A stretch of 64,000 nt of DNA from Stieleria magnilauensis (GCA_007753675.1 CP036432.1:5244394-5308393); one strand, 5' to 3'; shown: positions 9,601 through 17,833, counted from the first letter of the stretch. Translations and numbers: made by a program. Notes: generated by a model not told the origin, from the letters alone.

Positions 9601-9795
9601 ATGAAGACTTTTTCTCGGTGCCTTTTGATCCTTTGTTCGGCAACCGCCATGATTGCCTCGGTCGGCTGCGGCGATAATTCAAACCCCGGGTCGATGACCG
9701 AAGGCGTCGAGCTGAGTGAAATCGAAGCCTACGAAAAGGCCGTCCTTGAGATGGAAGCCGAAGACGCGGGAAGCATGGACGACGTGGACGAATAA
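9601..9795 (+). CDS. Small acidic lipoprotein
   Basis: 64 residues. A lipoprotein signal (CLLILCSATAMIASVGC, lipobox ASVGC) is followed by a short acidic tail (EAEDAGSMDDVDE). It has no known domain. It lies 89 bases after the DUF1559 gene on the same strand. Small lipoproteins of this kind often follow DUF1559 genes in planctomycetes, so the two products may work together at the outer envelope (inference). Confidence 0.8.
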   Translation: MKTFSRCLLILCSATAMIASVGCGDNSNPGSMTEGVELSEIEAYEKAVLEMEAEDAGSMDDVDE

Positions 9796-9820
9796 TCCCT
9801 CGACGCCCGGAACGCCAAAC

Positions 9821-9849
9821 GCCGGTGGTCGCGCGAACGCACCACCGGC
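9821..9849 (+). terminator. Hairpin downstream of lipoprotein gene
   Basis: GCCGGTGGT pairs perfectly with ACCACCGGC across an 11-base loop, 26 bases past the stop codon. There is no T-tract, so this could be a stability hairpin rather than an intrinsic terminator. Confidence 0.4.
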
Positions 9850-10183
9850 GATCCTCTTCATCATCTGCGTTCGATCTCTGACCCGTTTGATCGGCGATTG
9901 ACCAAGTCAACCGCGACGGGCAATCGAAATCCCTTGGGTCCTCTTTGCCCTACCGCTCGCTCGCCTTCACCGAGCGAGATCGGGTAAATCGCCGTGCTGC
10001 GCGATTGGGACGTTCTTCCTAACGCCGAAAATGGTTCCGCTTGACTCCTGACGCAGGCAACTTCTGCTCGTCCGACCCTGATCGATTTGGACTCGCTGGC
10101 ACAGCACTTGCTGACGATACGGGACCTACACAGCCGTCGCTGTGACAGCGTCAAGCGAATCCCAATCAATCAACGAGCACAAC
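9850..10183. other. Intergenic region without recognised gene
   Basis: About 330 bases upstream of the calcium-motif protein gene. Short readings on both strands have no signal peptide, family resemblance or ribosome site. It presumably carries that gene's promoter, but no convincing -35/-10 pair was identified. Confidence 0.5.
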
Positions 10184-11308
10184 ATGAAGAAGATCACCAT
10201 TGCAGCACTATCGATGCTGACGGCGTTCTCCACGAACGCCATCGACACACTTCCCGCCGAGGCCCAGACGGTCCGGGCATTGGAGCGCCGCGCCAACCGC
10301 GCGGCTCGACAACTGCAGCGTCAGGTCAATCAAGCGGAATACTATTCCCAACAAACTTGGCAACAGCTCTCGCCATGGATCGAACAAAACCGCGTCGCCC
10401 CGCTGGCACGAACTGCCGATGCGGTCCGCGATACGGTCCGCGAGACCGCTGATGCCTTGACCGCTCGGCGTGACGGCCAGTTTGGCTATCGAGACCGAGA
10501 CCCCGGCAATGCCTGGTTCTATGACTACTACACCTACACGCCGACGTATTACACCTACGATGCCGACGATCGATACTCGGCCGCAATCCGTTACTTCGAC
10601 AACGACGGCGATGGTGTCTATGACTCGCGGGCAAACTTCACCGACAGCGATAACGACGGGCGATACGACGAATACCAGCGGTATGACTTCTACACCCAAA
10701 CCGAGGCCGCTGTCGACGCAGACGTGAAGTCGGATCGCGAGGATTTCTTCGCCGGACCTGAAGATGCTCGGCGCTACACTGCAACCGGCGAGATCGTCTC
10801 GACCAAAAAGGCGACCGTCAACGGAAGCCAGAACCTGGTCGTCCAGATCAAGCAGAATGAATCCGAGTCGCTCGTGGCCGATCTCGGCCCCTTCGAGTCG
10901 CTTCGCGGCGAGAACATCGATGTCGGATCGACGTTGAGCGTGACCGGAGCGATGGAAAGGATCGGCGACAAGAACGTCCTGATCGCCGACAGCTTTCGCG
11001 TAAGCGGTGGTACAATGGTGGAAGTCGACCGAAACATCGGCACCCCACTGAGTGGCCAAATCGTCGATGTAAAAATCTCGACGGTCGACAACAGTGATCA
11101 CTACTTTGCGATCGTCGAATCGCAAGGCGAACGGCACCTCGTCGACCTGGGACCGACCACGTCGTACAAGATGGAACTGGCCCCCGCAACGGAGATCACG
11201 GTTCGAGGCATTCCGGTCCGTGTTCAGCAGAACCACGTCATGATGGCGACCCGCGTTCGCGTTGGGGGTCAGACGATTCAGATCAATCAACAAACCTCGC
11301 TGCGGTAA
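10184..11308 (+). CDS. Secreted protein with EF-hand-like Ca motifs and two OB-like repeats
   Basis: 374 residues. The signal peptide is MKKITIAALSMLTAFSTNA. An Arg/Gln-rich helix (~30-100) is followed by a Tyr-rich stretch (YDYYTYTPTYYTYDADDRY), then two Asp-rich loops, FDNDGDGVYD and TDSDNDGRYDEY, which match the DxDxDG calcium-binding pattern. The last ~190 residues are two related modules beginning TGEIVSTKKATV and SGQIVDVKISTV, each ending in a V(R)VGG/VSGG-type strand, which look like duplicated OB-like barrels. The ATG at 10184 is chosen because the signal peptide begins there; an upstream ATG at 10142 would bury it. Function is unknown. A strong terminator follows. Confidence 0.8.
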   Translation: MKKITIAALSMLTAFSTNAIDTLPAEAQTVRALERRANRAARQLQRQVNQAEYYSQQTWQQLSPWIEQNRVAPLARTADAVRDTVRETADALTARRDGQFGYRDRDPGNAWFYDYYTYTPTYYTYDADDRYSAAIRYFDNDGDGVYDSRANFTDSDNDGRYDEYQRYDFYTQTEAAVDADVKSDREDFFAGPEDARRYTATGEIVSTKKATVNGSQNLVVQIKQNESESLVADLGPFESLRGENIDVGSTLSVTGAMERIGDKNVLIADSFRVSGGTMVEVDRNIGTPLSGQIVDVKISTVDNSDHYFAIVESQGERHLVDLGPTTSYKMELAPATEITVRGIPVRVQQNHVMMATRVRVGGQTIQINQQTSLR

Positions 11309-11334
11309 TTCGTGATCTGACAACAGAGGCAACG

Positions 11335-11371
11335 TCAGCCGGGGGATTGCAGTCTCCCGGCTGATTTTTTT
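11335..11371 (+). terminator. Rho-independent terminator
   Basis: A stem of about 12 bp (TCAGCCGGGGGA against TCTCCCGGCTGA, one G-U pair) with a 6-base loop is followed directly by seven T residues, 27 bases after the stop of the calcium-motif protein gene. Confidence 0.9.
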
Positions 11372-11573
11372 GGCCGCTGCCGGAAACGAACCGTTCCTCC
11401 GGCGGATCAAGACGCCTCGCCGGTGCGCGTCTTCGCAACATCTGCTGCACACGTTCTGATGGATGCCAGCTTGTCGTGGCCGACGGACAACTTGGCGTCG
11501 ATTCTCTACCGAGGGGCCGAGTCGAAGGCTCCACCCGTATTGGCACTCTCGTTGCTTTCTACGCTGGGCGCCC

Positions 11574-11649
11574 GCGGAAATGGGGTCAGGCACCAAACTG
11601 CGAAACGCGTTGAAGGCCATTTGGCGTTGGTGCTTTCCCCCTTTTCCGC
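11574..11649. repeat. Degenerate copy of GGGGTCAGGCACCAAA palindrome
   Basis: The outer arms GCGGAAA and TTTCCGC and the inner segment GGGGTCAGGCACCAAA are recognisable, but the right arm has drifted. It is related to the perfect copy at 12722-12799. It lies 45 bases before the start of the broken HtrA-like gene. The rest of 11372-11694 holds nothing else recognisable. Confidence 0.7.
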
Positions 11650-11694
11650 TTGGTTAAAACGAAAGAGAGTCAAACGGTTTTGGAGGGTATTGAG

Positions 11695-12017
11695 ATGAGT
11701 CCTTCGCGCAGAATCACATCGCCTTTCTTAGATCGTACGTTGAAGGTTTTGTTGATCGGAACACTGGTGGTCGTCGGGGTCTATCACTTCCCGGCGACGG
11801 TCACACGGCTTGCCTATGCCGTTGATCGAGGGCAGAGTTTGGCGCCAGCCGAGCCGGAATGATGCCGGGCGATGTGATCGTCTCACTCGGTGACCGCGAA
11901 ATCGATTCGGCAGATGCGTTTCGACAAGCGGTCAGAGAGAGCGACCTGTCGGCAGGCCTACGCATGCAGGTCTATCGGGACGGGGTCCGCCGATTAGTGT
12001 TCATCAAGAAGAAGTAG
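11695..12017 (+). pseudogene. Remnant of HtrA/DegP-like serine protease (internal deletion)
   Basis: The 5' part starts at ATG 11695 with GGAGGG eight bases before it and encodes a cytoplasmic tail and membrane helix (VLLIGTLVVVGVYHFPATV) as in membrane-anchored HtrA proteases. It stops at 11860-11862. In another frame, from about 11840 to TAG at 12015-12017, lies the end of a PDZ domain: GASRAGMMPGDVIVSLGDRE followed by AFRQAV and a short basic tail. The trypsin-like domain and the first part of the PDZ are absent, and the two ends meet out of frame near 11838. The simplest reading is a deletion that fused both ends of one gene. An intact terminator still follows. A short membrane peptide might still be made. 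Confidence 0.75.
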
Positions 12018-12121
12018 TGCTTGACGACGTCCTCGGCGGGCGTCTCCTGATCATCGGATGTGATCCGTCGATTCGGCCGATGGAAACGGAGCCCTCACCA
12101 AGGACTGGAGGTTGTTCGCGG

Positions 12122-12163
12122 CAAAGCTCCGGTCGAGTGTTCGACCGGAGCTTTGTCGTTTTT
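12122..12163 (+). terminator. Rho-independent terminator
   Basis: A perfect 15-bp stem (CAAAGCTCCGGTCGA, loop GTGT, then the complement) is followed by TCGTTTTT. The T-tract orientation serves plus-strand transcripts, that is the HtrA-like remnant. The hairpin alone may also protect the 3' end of the converging minus-strand gene at 12207. Confidence 0.88.
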
Positions 12164-12206
12164 CGTTGCAAGGCGACGCGCCTTTGACAAACCGTGACGC
12201 CTGTGG

Positions 12207-12701
12207 CTACCAAACGTTGCCGGCACCGGGAGTGTACGACTCTGCGTCGATGCTCTCTGTTTTGATGCTGCCAGCTTCCAAGTGGCCATGAATTTCCACT
12301 TGAGCATCAAATTCGACGATCGGTGCACTGACGGAGATTGCATCGGCACTGATTTCGATCGCGGCGAAATTGATGGTCAAGACACCGTCAGAGAAATCAA
12401 AGACCTGTTCAAAGGCGGTGACGCGATCGGAGATCGCTTCGCTTTCGCTGATCTGCAACTCGATCGCACTGCCTTGGTTGGTCAATTGTTGTTGCAGAGA
12501 ATTGATCTGCGATTGTTGCTGTGCGACGAGCGTGGCCAAGGCGGCAACTTGTTCTTCCAGCGACGGCGCCGGGGGGAGGCTGGTTGTCGTGGTGCTGAAC
12601 GTCTTCGTCGGCGTCTTGAGCGAAGTCGTCGGTTCGGCGGAGATCACTGGGGTGGTGACGAATGCCAACAGCAGGAACGCAAGGGCGCGATGACGTTTCA
12701 T
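12207..12701 (-). CDS. Secreted coiled-coil/spike-like protein of unknown function
   Basis: 164 residues. A signal peptide (ALAFLLLAFVTTPVISA) and a Thr/Pro linker precede a coiled coil (~45-85: VAALATLVAQQQSQINSLQQ and continuing heptads). The C-terminal ~70 residues are short alternating beta strands (ISADAISVSAPIVEFDAQVE) ending in SYTPGAGNVW. This layout, coiled-coil trimeriser then beta-strand ladder, recalls trimeric beta-helix spikes of phage baseplates, but this is form only, not a family match. The start at 12701 is chosen for the signal peptide; the longer reading runs into the palindromic repeat at 12722-12799. No partner gene is nearby. Confidence 0.65.
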   Translation of the reverse strand: MKRHRALAFLLLAFVTTPVISAEPTTSLKTPTKTFSTTTTSLPPAPSLEEQVAALATLVAQQQSQINSLQQQLTNQGSAIELQISESEAISDRVTAFEQVFDFSDGVLTINFAAIEISADAISVSAPIVEFDAQVEIHGHLEAGSIKTESIDAESYTPGAGNVW

Positions 12702-12721
12702 GGGATTTGATTGAGGGTGTC

Positions 12722-12799
12722 GCGGAAAAGGGGTCAGGCACCAAAAATGCGAAGCACCCTTCAGGCCATTTGGTTTTTGGTGCCTGACCCCTTTTCCGC
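12722..12799. repeat. Perfect 26-bp inverted repeat (REP-like element)
   Basis: The arms 12722-12747 and 12774-12799 are exact reverse complements (core GGGGTCAGGCACC) around a 26-base loop. It starts 20 bases before the ATG of the spike-like gene on the minus strand, so it would lie in that gene's leader if transcription starts farther upstream. A degenerate relative lies at 11574-11649. Confidence 0.92.
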
Positions 12800-12966
12800 T
12801 CGGAGACGATGGCGGAAACACGCTGGTGATCTGCCAAGCGAGGCTGCCAGGCGATTGTTACCAGGAAATCGGCTAAAATTTCGGCATCCGAAGTTAGAAG
12901 CCTGTCCCGCCTGAGAATGACAGTCCAGAAACCTCTTCCACCTATTTGCCGACCAGGTCTTGCTTG

Positions 12967-13932
12967 ATGACGTTTCAGTTGCGCGTCTTGCTCGTGCTCG
13001 CACCGATCTTACTTCCGCTGCGAAGTAGCATTTCCCAGGAATCGGCGCCGACGACTACCCCTCTGCATCGAATCGTCCCCCAGACGCCTGCAGAGCTTCG
13101 CGAGCTTTTTCGTTACACCGCAACGCGTCTGCCGATTGTCAGCGCCCATCGCGGTGGCGCCGGGCCGGGCTATCCGGAAAACTGCATCGCCACGTTTGAG
13201 CACACGCTCGCGGAAACCTTTTCGATGCTGGAGATCGATCCCCGGATGACCAGAGACGGCCACGTCGTCCTGCACCACGATGCGACACTCGATCGAACGA
13301 CCACCGGAACCGGGAAACTGGCCGACAAGACGCTGGCCGAACTGAAGCAATTGCGGCTCAAGGACAGCGAAGGAAACGTGACCGACTATCAAATCCCGAC
13401 GCTCGACGAGGCGTTGCGTTGGGCGAAGGGCAAGACGATCTTGGTCTTGGATCAAAAAGACGTGCCGCTGGAAACTCGCGTCGGAAAAATCAGCCAGCAC
13501 AAGGCGGAAGCTTACGCGATGATGATCGTCGGAAGTTTCAAGGATGTCGTCGCTTGCCACCGGTTGAACCGCGACATCATGATGGAGGTGATGATTCCCA
13601 GTCACGCCAAAGTGCAAGCGTTCGATGCCCTCGGTGTTCCTTGGCAAAACGTGATCGCGTTTCTCGGTCACGTCCCGCCGACAGACCCTTCGCTTTACGA
13701 AGCGGTCCACCAGAAAGGCGCGTCCACCATGATCGGGACCTCGCGTAACCTGGACCGCGTGTTTCACCGACGCGTCCGAGACGCCCCCGATTCGCTCCGC
13801 CGCGACTATCAAATGATCTTGGGCCGTGGTGCGGATGTCATCGAGACCGATCTGCCACGCGAGATCGGGCGTTTGCTGTATGCACCGCTGTCGAAGTCAC
13901 CGCTGGGGCATCGCTTGTTGCGAGTCGAGTAA
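12967..13932 (+). CDS. Secreted glycerophosphodiester phosphodiesterase family protein
   Basis: 321 residues. A signal peptide (LRVLLVLAPILLPLRSSIS) is followed by a GDPD TIM barrel. The catalytic HRGGAGPGYPEN is at 61-72, the metal-ligand pair in LEIDPRM at about 89-91 and HHDATLDRTTTG at 103-114, all as in the family. It would cleave glycerophosphodiesters to glycerol 3-phosphate and an alcohol in the periplasm, a phosphate-scavenging or lipid-turnover role. Late segments (DVIETDLP) also fit. The ATG at 12967 is used; a TTG 21 bases upstream is the alternative. It is monocistronic as far as can be seen. Confidence 0.9.
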   Translation: MTFQLRVLLVLAPILLPLRSSISQESAPTTTPLHRIVPQTPAELRELFRYTATRLPIVSAHRGGAGPGYPENCIATFEHTLAETFSMLEIDPRMTRDGHVVLHHDATLDRTTTGTGKLADKTLAELKQLRLKDSEGNVTDYQIPTLDEALRWAKGKTILVLDQKDVPLETRVGKISQHKAEAYAMMIVGSFKDVVACHRLNRDIMMEVMIPSHAKVQAFDALGVPWQNVIAFLGHVPPTDPSLYEAVHQKGASTMIGTSRNLDRVFHRRVRDAPDSLRRDYQMILGRGADVIETDLPREIGRLLYAPLSKSPLGHRLLRVE

Positions 13933-14188
13933 AGCCTAGGATGTTGCGGGGCGATGGCAGAAAAAGAGGGGGCAGAAAACTGGAGTCTGGGATGGGCGAC
14001 AAGAAAATGCGAGATGCGGGGGAGGGAGGCGTGAGCCGGCCAGGAGCGGTCGGAGCGGCGATTTCCCCTGGGGCGGTTTAACGTGGACTGGGCAGGCATT
14101 GACCGAAGCAATCCTTGACGCGGACGGATGAGCCGACGACGCTCGGTAGCACCACTTCGTCCCTTGACGCGAACACGCACGGCGTTTC
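13933..14188. other. Intergenic region with G/A-rich stretch
   Basis: 256 bases without a gene. It includes a purine-rich strand around 13955-14035 with two related pieces (GGCAGAAAA at about 13955 and again near 13970) that may be a worn dispersed repeat. No terminator with T-tract was found. Confidence 0.4.
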
Positions 14189-15253
14189 ATGAATGGGTCC
14201 ACTTCGATCAACAAGATGCGTCTGGGCATGGCCGTTCTGGCCGGCACGTGTCTGATTGCGGTCACGGGCTATGTGATCGCCGGTTGGTCGCTGCTCGACT
14301 CGGTCTACATGGTGGCGATCACGATCTTTGGTGTCGGCTATGGTGAAGTGCGCCCGGTCGTTGATCCCGGGCTAAAACTGTTTACCCTGGCGGTGGTCGT
14401 CACCGGGTGCAGCAGCGGCATTTACGTCCTCGGTGGATTTGTGCAAATGATTGCCGAGGGAGAGATCCAGCGTGCTTTGGGAGCCAGACGAATGAGCCGT
14501 GGTATCGAACAAACCGAGGGTCACGCCATCATCTGCGGATACGGACGCGTCGGTCGCAGCCTGGTCGCCGAGTTACGGCAGGCCGGCATCGATCTGGTGG
14601 TCGTCGACCGGGATTCAGACCGATTGGCGGAAGCCGAACGTGACGGAATCCTCGTGGTCTCCGGCGATGCGTCCGAAGAAGAGATCCTGCACCGAGCTGG
14701 GATCGATCGTGCCTCCGTGCTGGCATCGGTTCTGCCGGGAGATGCGGAAAACGTCTTCGTCACGCTGACGGCCCGCGAGTTGAACGAGACCATCCAAATC
14801 ATCGCGCGAGGCGAGTCCGAAGCGACCGAGCGGAAACTGATCCGCAGCGGAGCGAATCGGGTCGTCCTGCCGACGATGATCGGGGCTTCCAAAATCGCCC
14901 AGCTGATCGCCTGCCCCACGGTCGAGACCCTGGTCACCGATGCCAAGGCGTTTTCGCGCATGAATCAGGATCTGGAAGCGTTCGGATTGGGAATGATGGA
15001 AATCCCGATCGGGGCTCAATCGGCGTTGGTCGGTTGCACGATCAAGGACATCGAGCTGACCGGTGACGGCGGAAACGTCGTGGTCGCCATCAATCGCGCC
15101 CAGGGTGAGGTCGTTCGCAATCCGAAAATGGAAGATGTCGTCGGCGCGGGCGACCGGCTGATCGTCCTGTCCCACAAGGAAGACCTGCCCGCCGTGACGC
15201 GCCGCGCCGCGCAGAAATCCGAGCAGATGTCCTATCGCGGAACGCGTTACTAA
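14189..15253 (+). CDS. Potassium channel with RCK/TrkA-N regulatory domain
   Basis: 354 residues. Two membrane helices (~12-33 and ~62-91) flank a pore loop with filter GVGYGEV at 48-54, a K+ filter like TVGYGD with Thr replaced by Gly. The cytoplasmic RCK N domain (~111-230) starts HAIICGYGRVGRSLVAELRQ, a Rossmann NAD/nucleotide-binding motif, with VVVDRD ending its second strand. A TrkA-C domain follows (~255-340: GCTIKDIELTGDGG, VVGAGDRLIVLS). It is therefore a two-helix ligand-gated K+ channel, complete in length. A dispersed repeat lies directly after the stop codon. Confidence 0.92.
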   Translation: MNGSTSINKMRLGMAVLAGTCLIAVTGYVIAGWSLLDSVYMVAITIFGVGYGEVRPVVDPGLKLFTLAVVVTGCSSGIYVLGGFVQMIAEGEIQRALGARRMSRGIEQTEGHAIICGYGRVGRSLVAELRQAGIDLVVVDRDSDRLAEAERDGILVVSGDASEEEILHRAGIDRASVLASVLPGDAENVFVTLTARELNETIQIIARGESEATERKLIRSGANRVVLPTMIGASKIAQLIACPTVETLVTDAKAFSRMNQDLEAFGLGMMEIPIGAQSALVGCTIKDIELTGDGGNVVVAINRAQGEVVRNPKMEDVVGAGDRLIVLSHKEDLPAVTRRAAQKSEQMSYRGTRY

Positions 15254-15256
15254 AAA

Positions 15257-15280
15257 GTGGGGTAAGCTTCCAGCTTGCCG
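15257..15280 (+). repeat. Dispersed GTGGCGTAAGCTTCCAGCTTGCG-type repeat (copy 1)
   Basis: One copy of a motif with core TAAGCTTCCAGCTTGC, found four bases after the K+ channel stop. Other copies are at 32389-32428, 36740-36762, 41242-41264 and 53196-53314. Confidence 0.75.
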
Positions 15281-15328
15281 AGACGCGTGGGCTACAATCT
15301 GGGCTGTTTTAATCCTTTGGAGACAGTT

Positions 15329-16510
15329 ATGGATCGTCGTCAGTTTGCCGCAATCTCTGCCGGGCTCGTTGCCGGGGCGCATGCATGGGGCCAGTCAGAA
15401 TCGAAATCGTTTCCGGTCGCCGTGATCGGGCACACCGGCCGTGGGGATTACGGGCATGGCCTGGACACCGTTTGGAACCGCATTCCGGGAGCGTCGATCG
15501 TCGCGATCGCCGATGCGAATCCGACGGGGCGACGAAAAGAACTTCAAAAGCTCGGACTCGGTGATGCCGCCGGCTACGCCGACTATCGCGAGATGCTTGC
15601 CAAGACGACGCCATGGATCGTTGCCGTCTGCCCGCGTCATGTCGACCAACACCGCGACATGATCTTGGCGGCGATCGAATCGGGTGCGAAAGGCATCTAC
15701 GTCGAAAAACCGTTTGTTCGAACGCCCCGTGAAGCCGACCAGGTCTTGGCGGCCTGCGCCGAGCACGGCGTGAAAGTGGCTGTCGCGCATCGCAACCGAT
15801 ACCATCCGGTCATCAACGTGATCGCGGATTTGATCGAAGAGAATCGCATCGGGCGTGTGCTTGAAATCCGTGGCCGAGGCAAGGGCGACCGTCGTGGCGG
15901 AGGCGAAGATCTGTGGGTGCTCGGATCACACGTGCTGAACATGATCACCGTTCTGGCTGGCAAACCGCAATCATGCTCGGCCATGTTGATGCAGGACGGA
16001 CGCCCGGCAACCCAACAGGATGTCCGCGAAGGTGCAGAGGGCTTGGGGCCGCTGGCCGGTAACGAACTGCACGCCAGGTTCCTGTTCGACCGAGGACTGA
16101 CGGTCTATTTTGATTCGGTGGCCAACGACGGAACCGCGAACCACGGATTTGGTTTGCAGATCATCGGCAGCGAAGGAACGATCGCGATCCAAGCCGATCG
16201 CAATCCGCTGGCGTATTTGATCCCAGGCAACCCGTTCAAACGTCGCGATGCGGGATCACGCTGGCTGCCGATCACCAGCGGCGGCGTCGATGTCGCCGAG
16301 CCGAACCCTGAACTGATCCATCGGGTTCAACATCATGATGTCGCCGCGACGGATCTCGTTCAAGCGATCCGGGAAAACCGCGAACCGCTGTGCAGTGCCG
16401 CCGAAGCAGCCCTGACCGTCGAGATGATTTGCGGCGTCTTCGAGTCACATCGCCAAGGTGGCGCCGCGGTCCAATTCCCCCTTTCCCAGCGAGACCATCC
16501 GTTGGCCTGA
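15329..16510 (+). CDS. Gfo/Idh/MocA family oxidoreductase
   Basis: 393 residues. A signal-like N-terminus (DRRQFAAISAGLVAGAHAWG) resembles the Tat-type leaders common in planctomycete members. The NAD(P)-binding fold starts VAVIGHTGRGDYGHGLD with the sugar-dehydrogenase motif VEKPFVRTPREAD at about 125-137, where the Lys of EKP is catalytic in the family. The C-terminal alpha/beta domain is full length. It would oxidise or reduce a sugar or inositol derivative; the substrate cannot be inferred. The ATG at 15329 is preceded by GGAGA; an upstream reading from 15275 overlaps the repeat and is rejected. No transport genes are adjacent. Confidence 0.88.
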   Translation: MDRRQFAAISAGLVAGAHAWGQSESKSFPVAVIGHTGRGDYGHGLDTVWNRIPGASIVAIADANPTGRRKELQKLGLGDAAGYADYREMLAKTTPWIVAVCPRHVDQHRDMILAAIESGAKGIYVEKPFVRTPREADQVLAACAEHGVKVAVAHRNRYHPVINVIADLIEENRIGRVLEIRGRGKGDRRGGGEDLWVLGSHVLNMITVLAGKPQSCSAMLMQDGRPATQQDVREGAEGLGPLAGNELHARFLFDRGLTVYFDSVANDGTANHGFGLQIIGSEGTIAIQADRNPLAYLIPGNPFKRRDAGSRWLPITSGGVDVAEPNPELIHRVQHHDVAATDLVQAIRENREPLCSAAEAALTVEMICGVFESHRQGGAAVQFPLSQRDHPLA

Positions 16511-16585
16511 TCGTTGCCCCGTCACACGGGAACGGTACACGGGAACGGTCGACGACCCGCGAAGCCGCCTCCTTCGATCATTGAC

Positions 16586-17833
16586 TCACGACGTCTTGTG
16601 GCTTTCGGCTACATCGACCTTCGCTTCTTCGACGTGGTAAAACCGTTTGCAATTAGTGCAAAACAGATACCAGGCGAAATGGTAGGCCGCGTTCGCCTTG
16701 TGCCTTTTGGGAATCCGTTTTTCCAACGCATGGCCACAGGCACGGCAGGGGTCGCCCGCTTTTTTCGGCTTGCCGGCAGACGGCACGCGGGTGACGGGCG
16801 TCGGCGACTCGACGGGCGTCGGCGACTCGACGGGTGCAGCCGGGGCGGGTGCAGCCGGGGCTGGAGCGGCCTGGGCTGGAGCGGCCTGGGCGGCGGGCTT
16901 CGCCTTTCGCTTGGCCCGTTTGCATTGATACCCTTCATCGACAGTCAGCGGAATCGCCTGCCTTGCTTCGCCGGCCAATTGATCGCAACGGTCGTTGTCT
17001 TCGATCCCCGAATGACCCTTGATCCAAATCACCTCGACGTCGTGCTTGAGGTATTGATCGAGAAACCGTTCCCAAAGATCCACCGATCGTGACTTCTTGC
17101 CTTTCCATTGCCTGGAAGCGTGGCGAAACAACAGCCCGGTGTTGATGGAATCGACAACGTAACGTGAATCGCTGTGAAGTCGAACACGACAACGCCGTTT
17201 CAGCGCCTCCAGCCCGACAACGGCCGCCATCAATTCCATCCGCTCCACGGTCGTTTGCTGAAACCCGCAACTGAGCTCTTTGTGGTGGTCGCCGAATCGC
17301 AAGACGACGCCATAGCCGCCCTTGCCACCTTCCTTTTCGGCACCACCGTCGGTGAAAATCGATACCCGCCCGACCGCGTCGCTGTCGCAAGTCTCCGACA
17401 AACAAATCAGTTCCAGCTCCGGTGACCGCGCGAACGAGTACAGCAATTGGCGACGAATCTCGATCTCGTCCAATCCGCGTCCAACGTGAAATGGCAACAA
17501 GGCCAAGGAGTGAAACCCACGCCGCAAGGTCTCCTCCAAGATCGACTTTGACAGCCGCTTGAAATCCTCGGGGCGGAGTTCGCCTCGGGGATGAATGCGC
17601 GACGGTGCCAAGAAAATGGTCGTAGACCGGTCAGACGTCGGGGGCAGGACCAGCAGCTCGCCCGGTCGAAGGTCCCCGGCACGGAAAGACCGCTCGTACG
17701 CGCCCGCCACATCGCTGAATGCCGCCGAACATCGACGCAGCGCCGCGGTCGGCTCGCCGCCGACGCAGTCGACATCGACGACCAATGCGTCCGTCGGCAA
17801 TTGCGTCAATGCAGTGCTGGAAAATCGAAGCAT
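16586..17833 (-). CDS. Macro-like domain + RNase HI + C-terminal Cys4 finger fusion
   Basis: 415 residues in three parts. Residues ~1-147 resemble the TARG1/DarG group of macro domains in order of strands: DALVVDVDCVGG, AGDLRPGELLVLP, FHSLALLPFHVGRGLDEIEI; but the first loop has GGEPTAA instead of the usual glycine-rich VMGKG, so ADP-ribose binding may be weak or lost. Residues ~157-295 are RNase HI with all catalytic residues: D162 (IFTDGGAEK), E200 (ERMELMAA), D222 (HSDSRYV), H274 (KGHSGIED) and D284 (RCDQLA). A low-complexity Ala/Pro linker (~310-350) leads to a zinc-finger-like CRAC...CTNC (C363, C366, C392, C395). RNase HI removes RNA from RNA-DNA hybrids; the extra parts may place it on modified or damaged nucleic acid (inference). 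It is divergent from the PAP2 gene. Confidence 0.82.
   Translation of the reverse strand: MLRFSSTALTQLPTDALVVDVDCVGGEPTAALRRCSAAFSDVAGAYERSFRAGDLRPGELLVLPPTSDRSTTIFLAPSRIHPRGELRPEDFKRLSKSILEETLRRGFHSLALLPFHVGRGLDEIEIRRQLLYSFARSPELELICLSETCDSDAVGRVSIFTDGGAEKEGGKGGYGVVLRFGDHHKELSCGFQQTTVERMELMAAVVGLEALKRRCRVRLHSDSRYVVDSINTGLLFRHASRQWKGKKSRSVDLWERFLDQYLKHDVEVIWIKGHSGIEDNDRCDQLAGEARQAIPLTVDEGYQCKRAKRKAKPAAQAAPAQAAPAPAAPAPAAPVESPTPVESPTPVTRVPSAGKPKKAGDPCRACGHALEKRIPKRHKANAAYHFAWYLFCTNCKRFYHVEEAKVDVAESHKTS

Noticed and set aside
16586-17833. DarT-DarG type toxin-antitoxin system
   Set aside because: No DarT-like ADP-ribosyltransferase gene is adjacent; only the macro-like part of the fusion recalls DarG.
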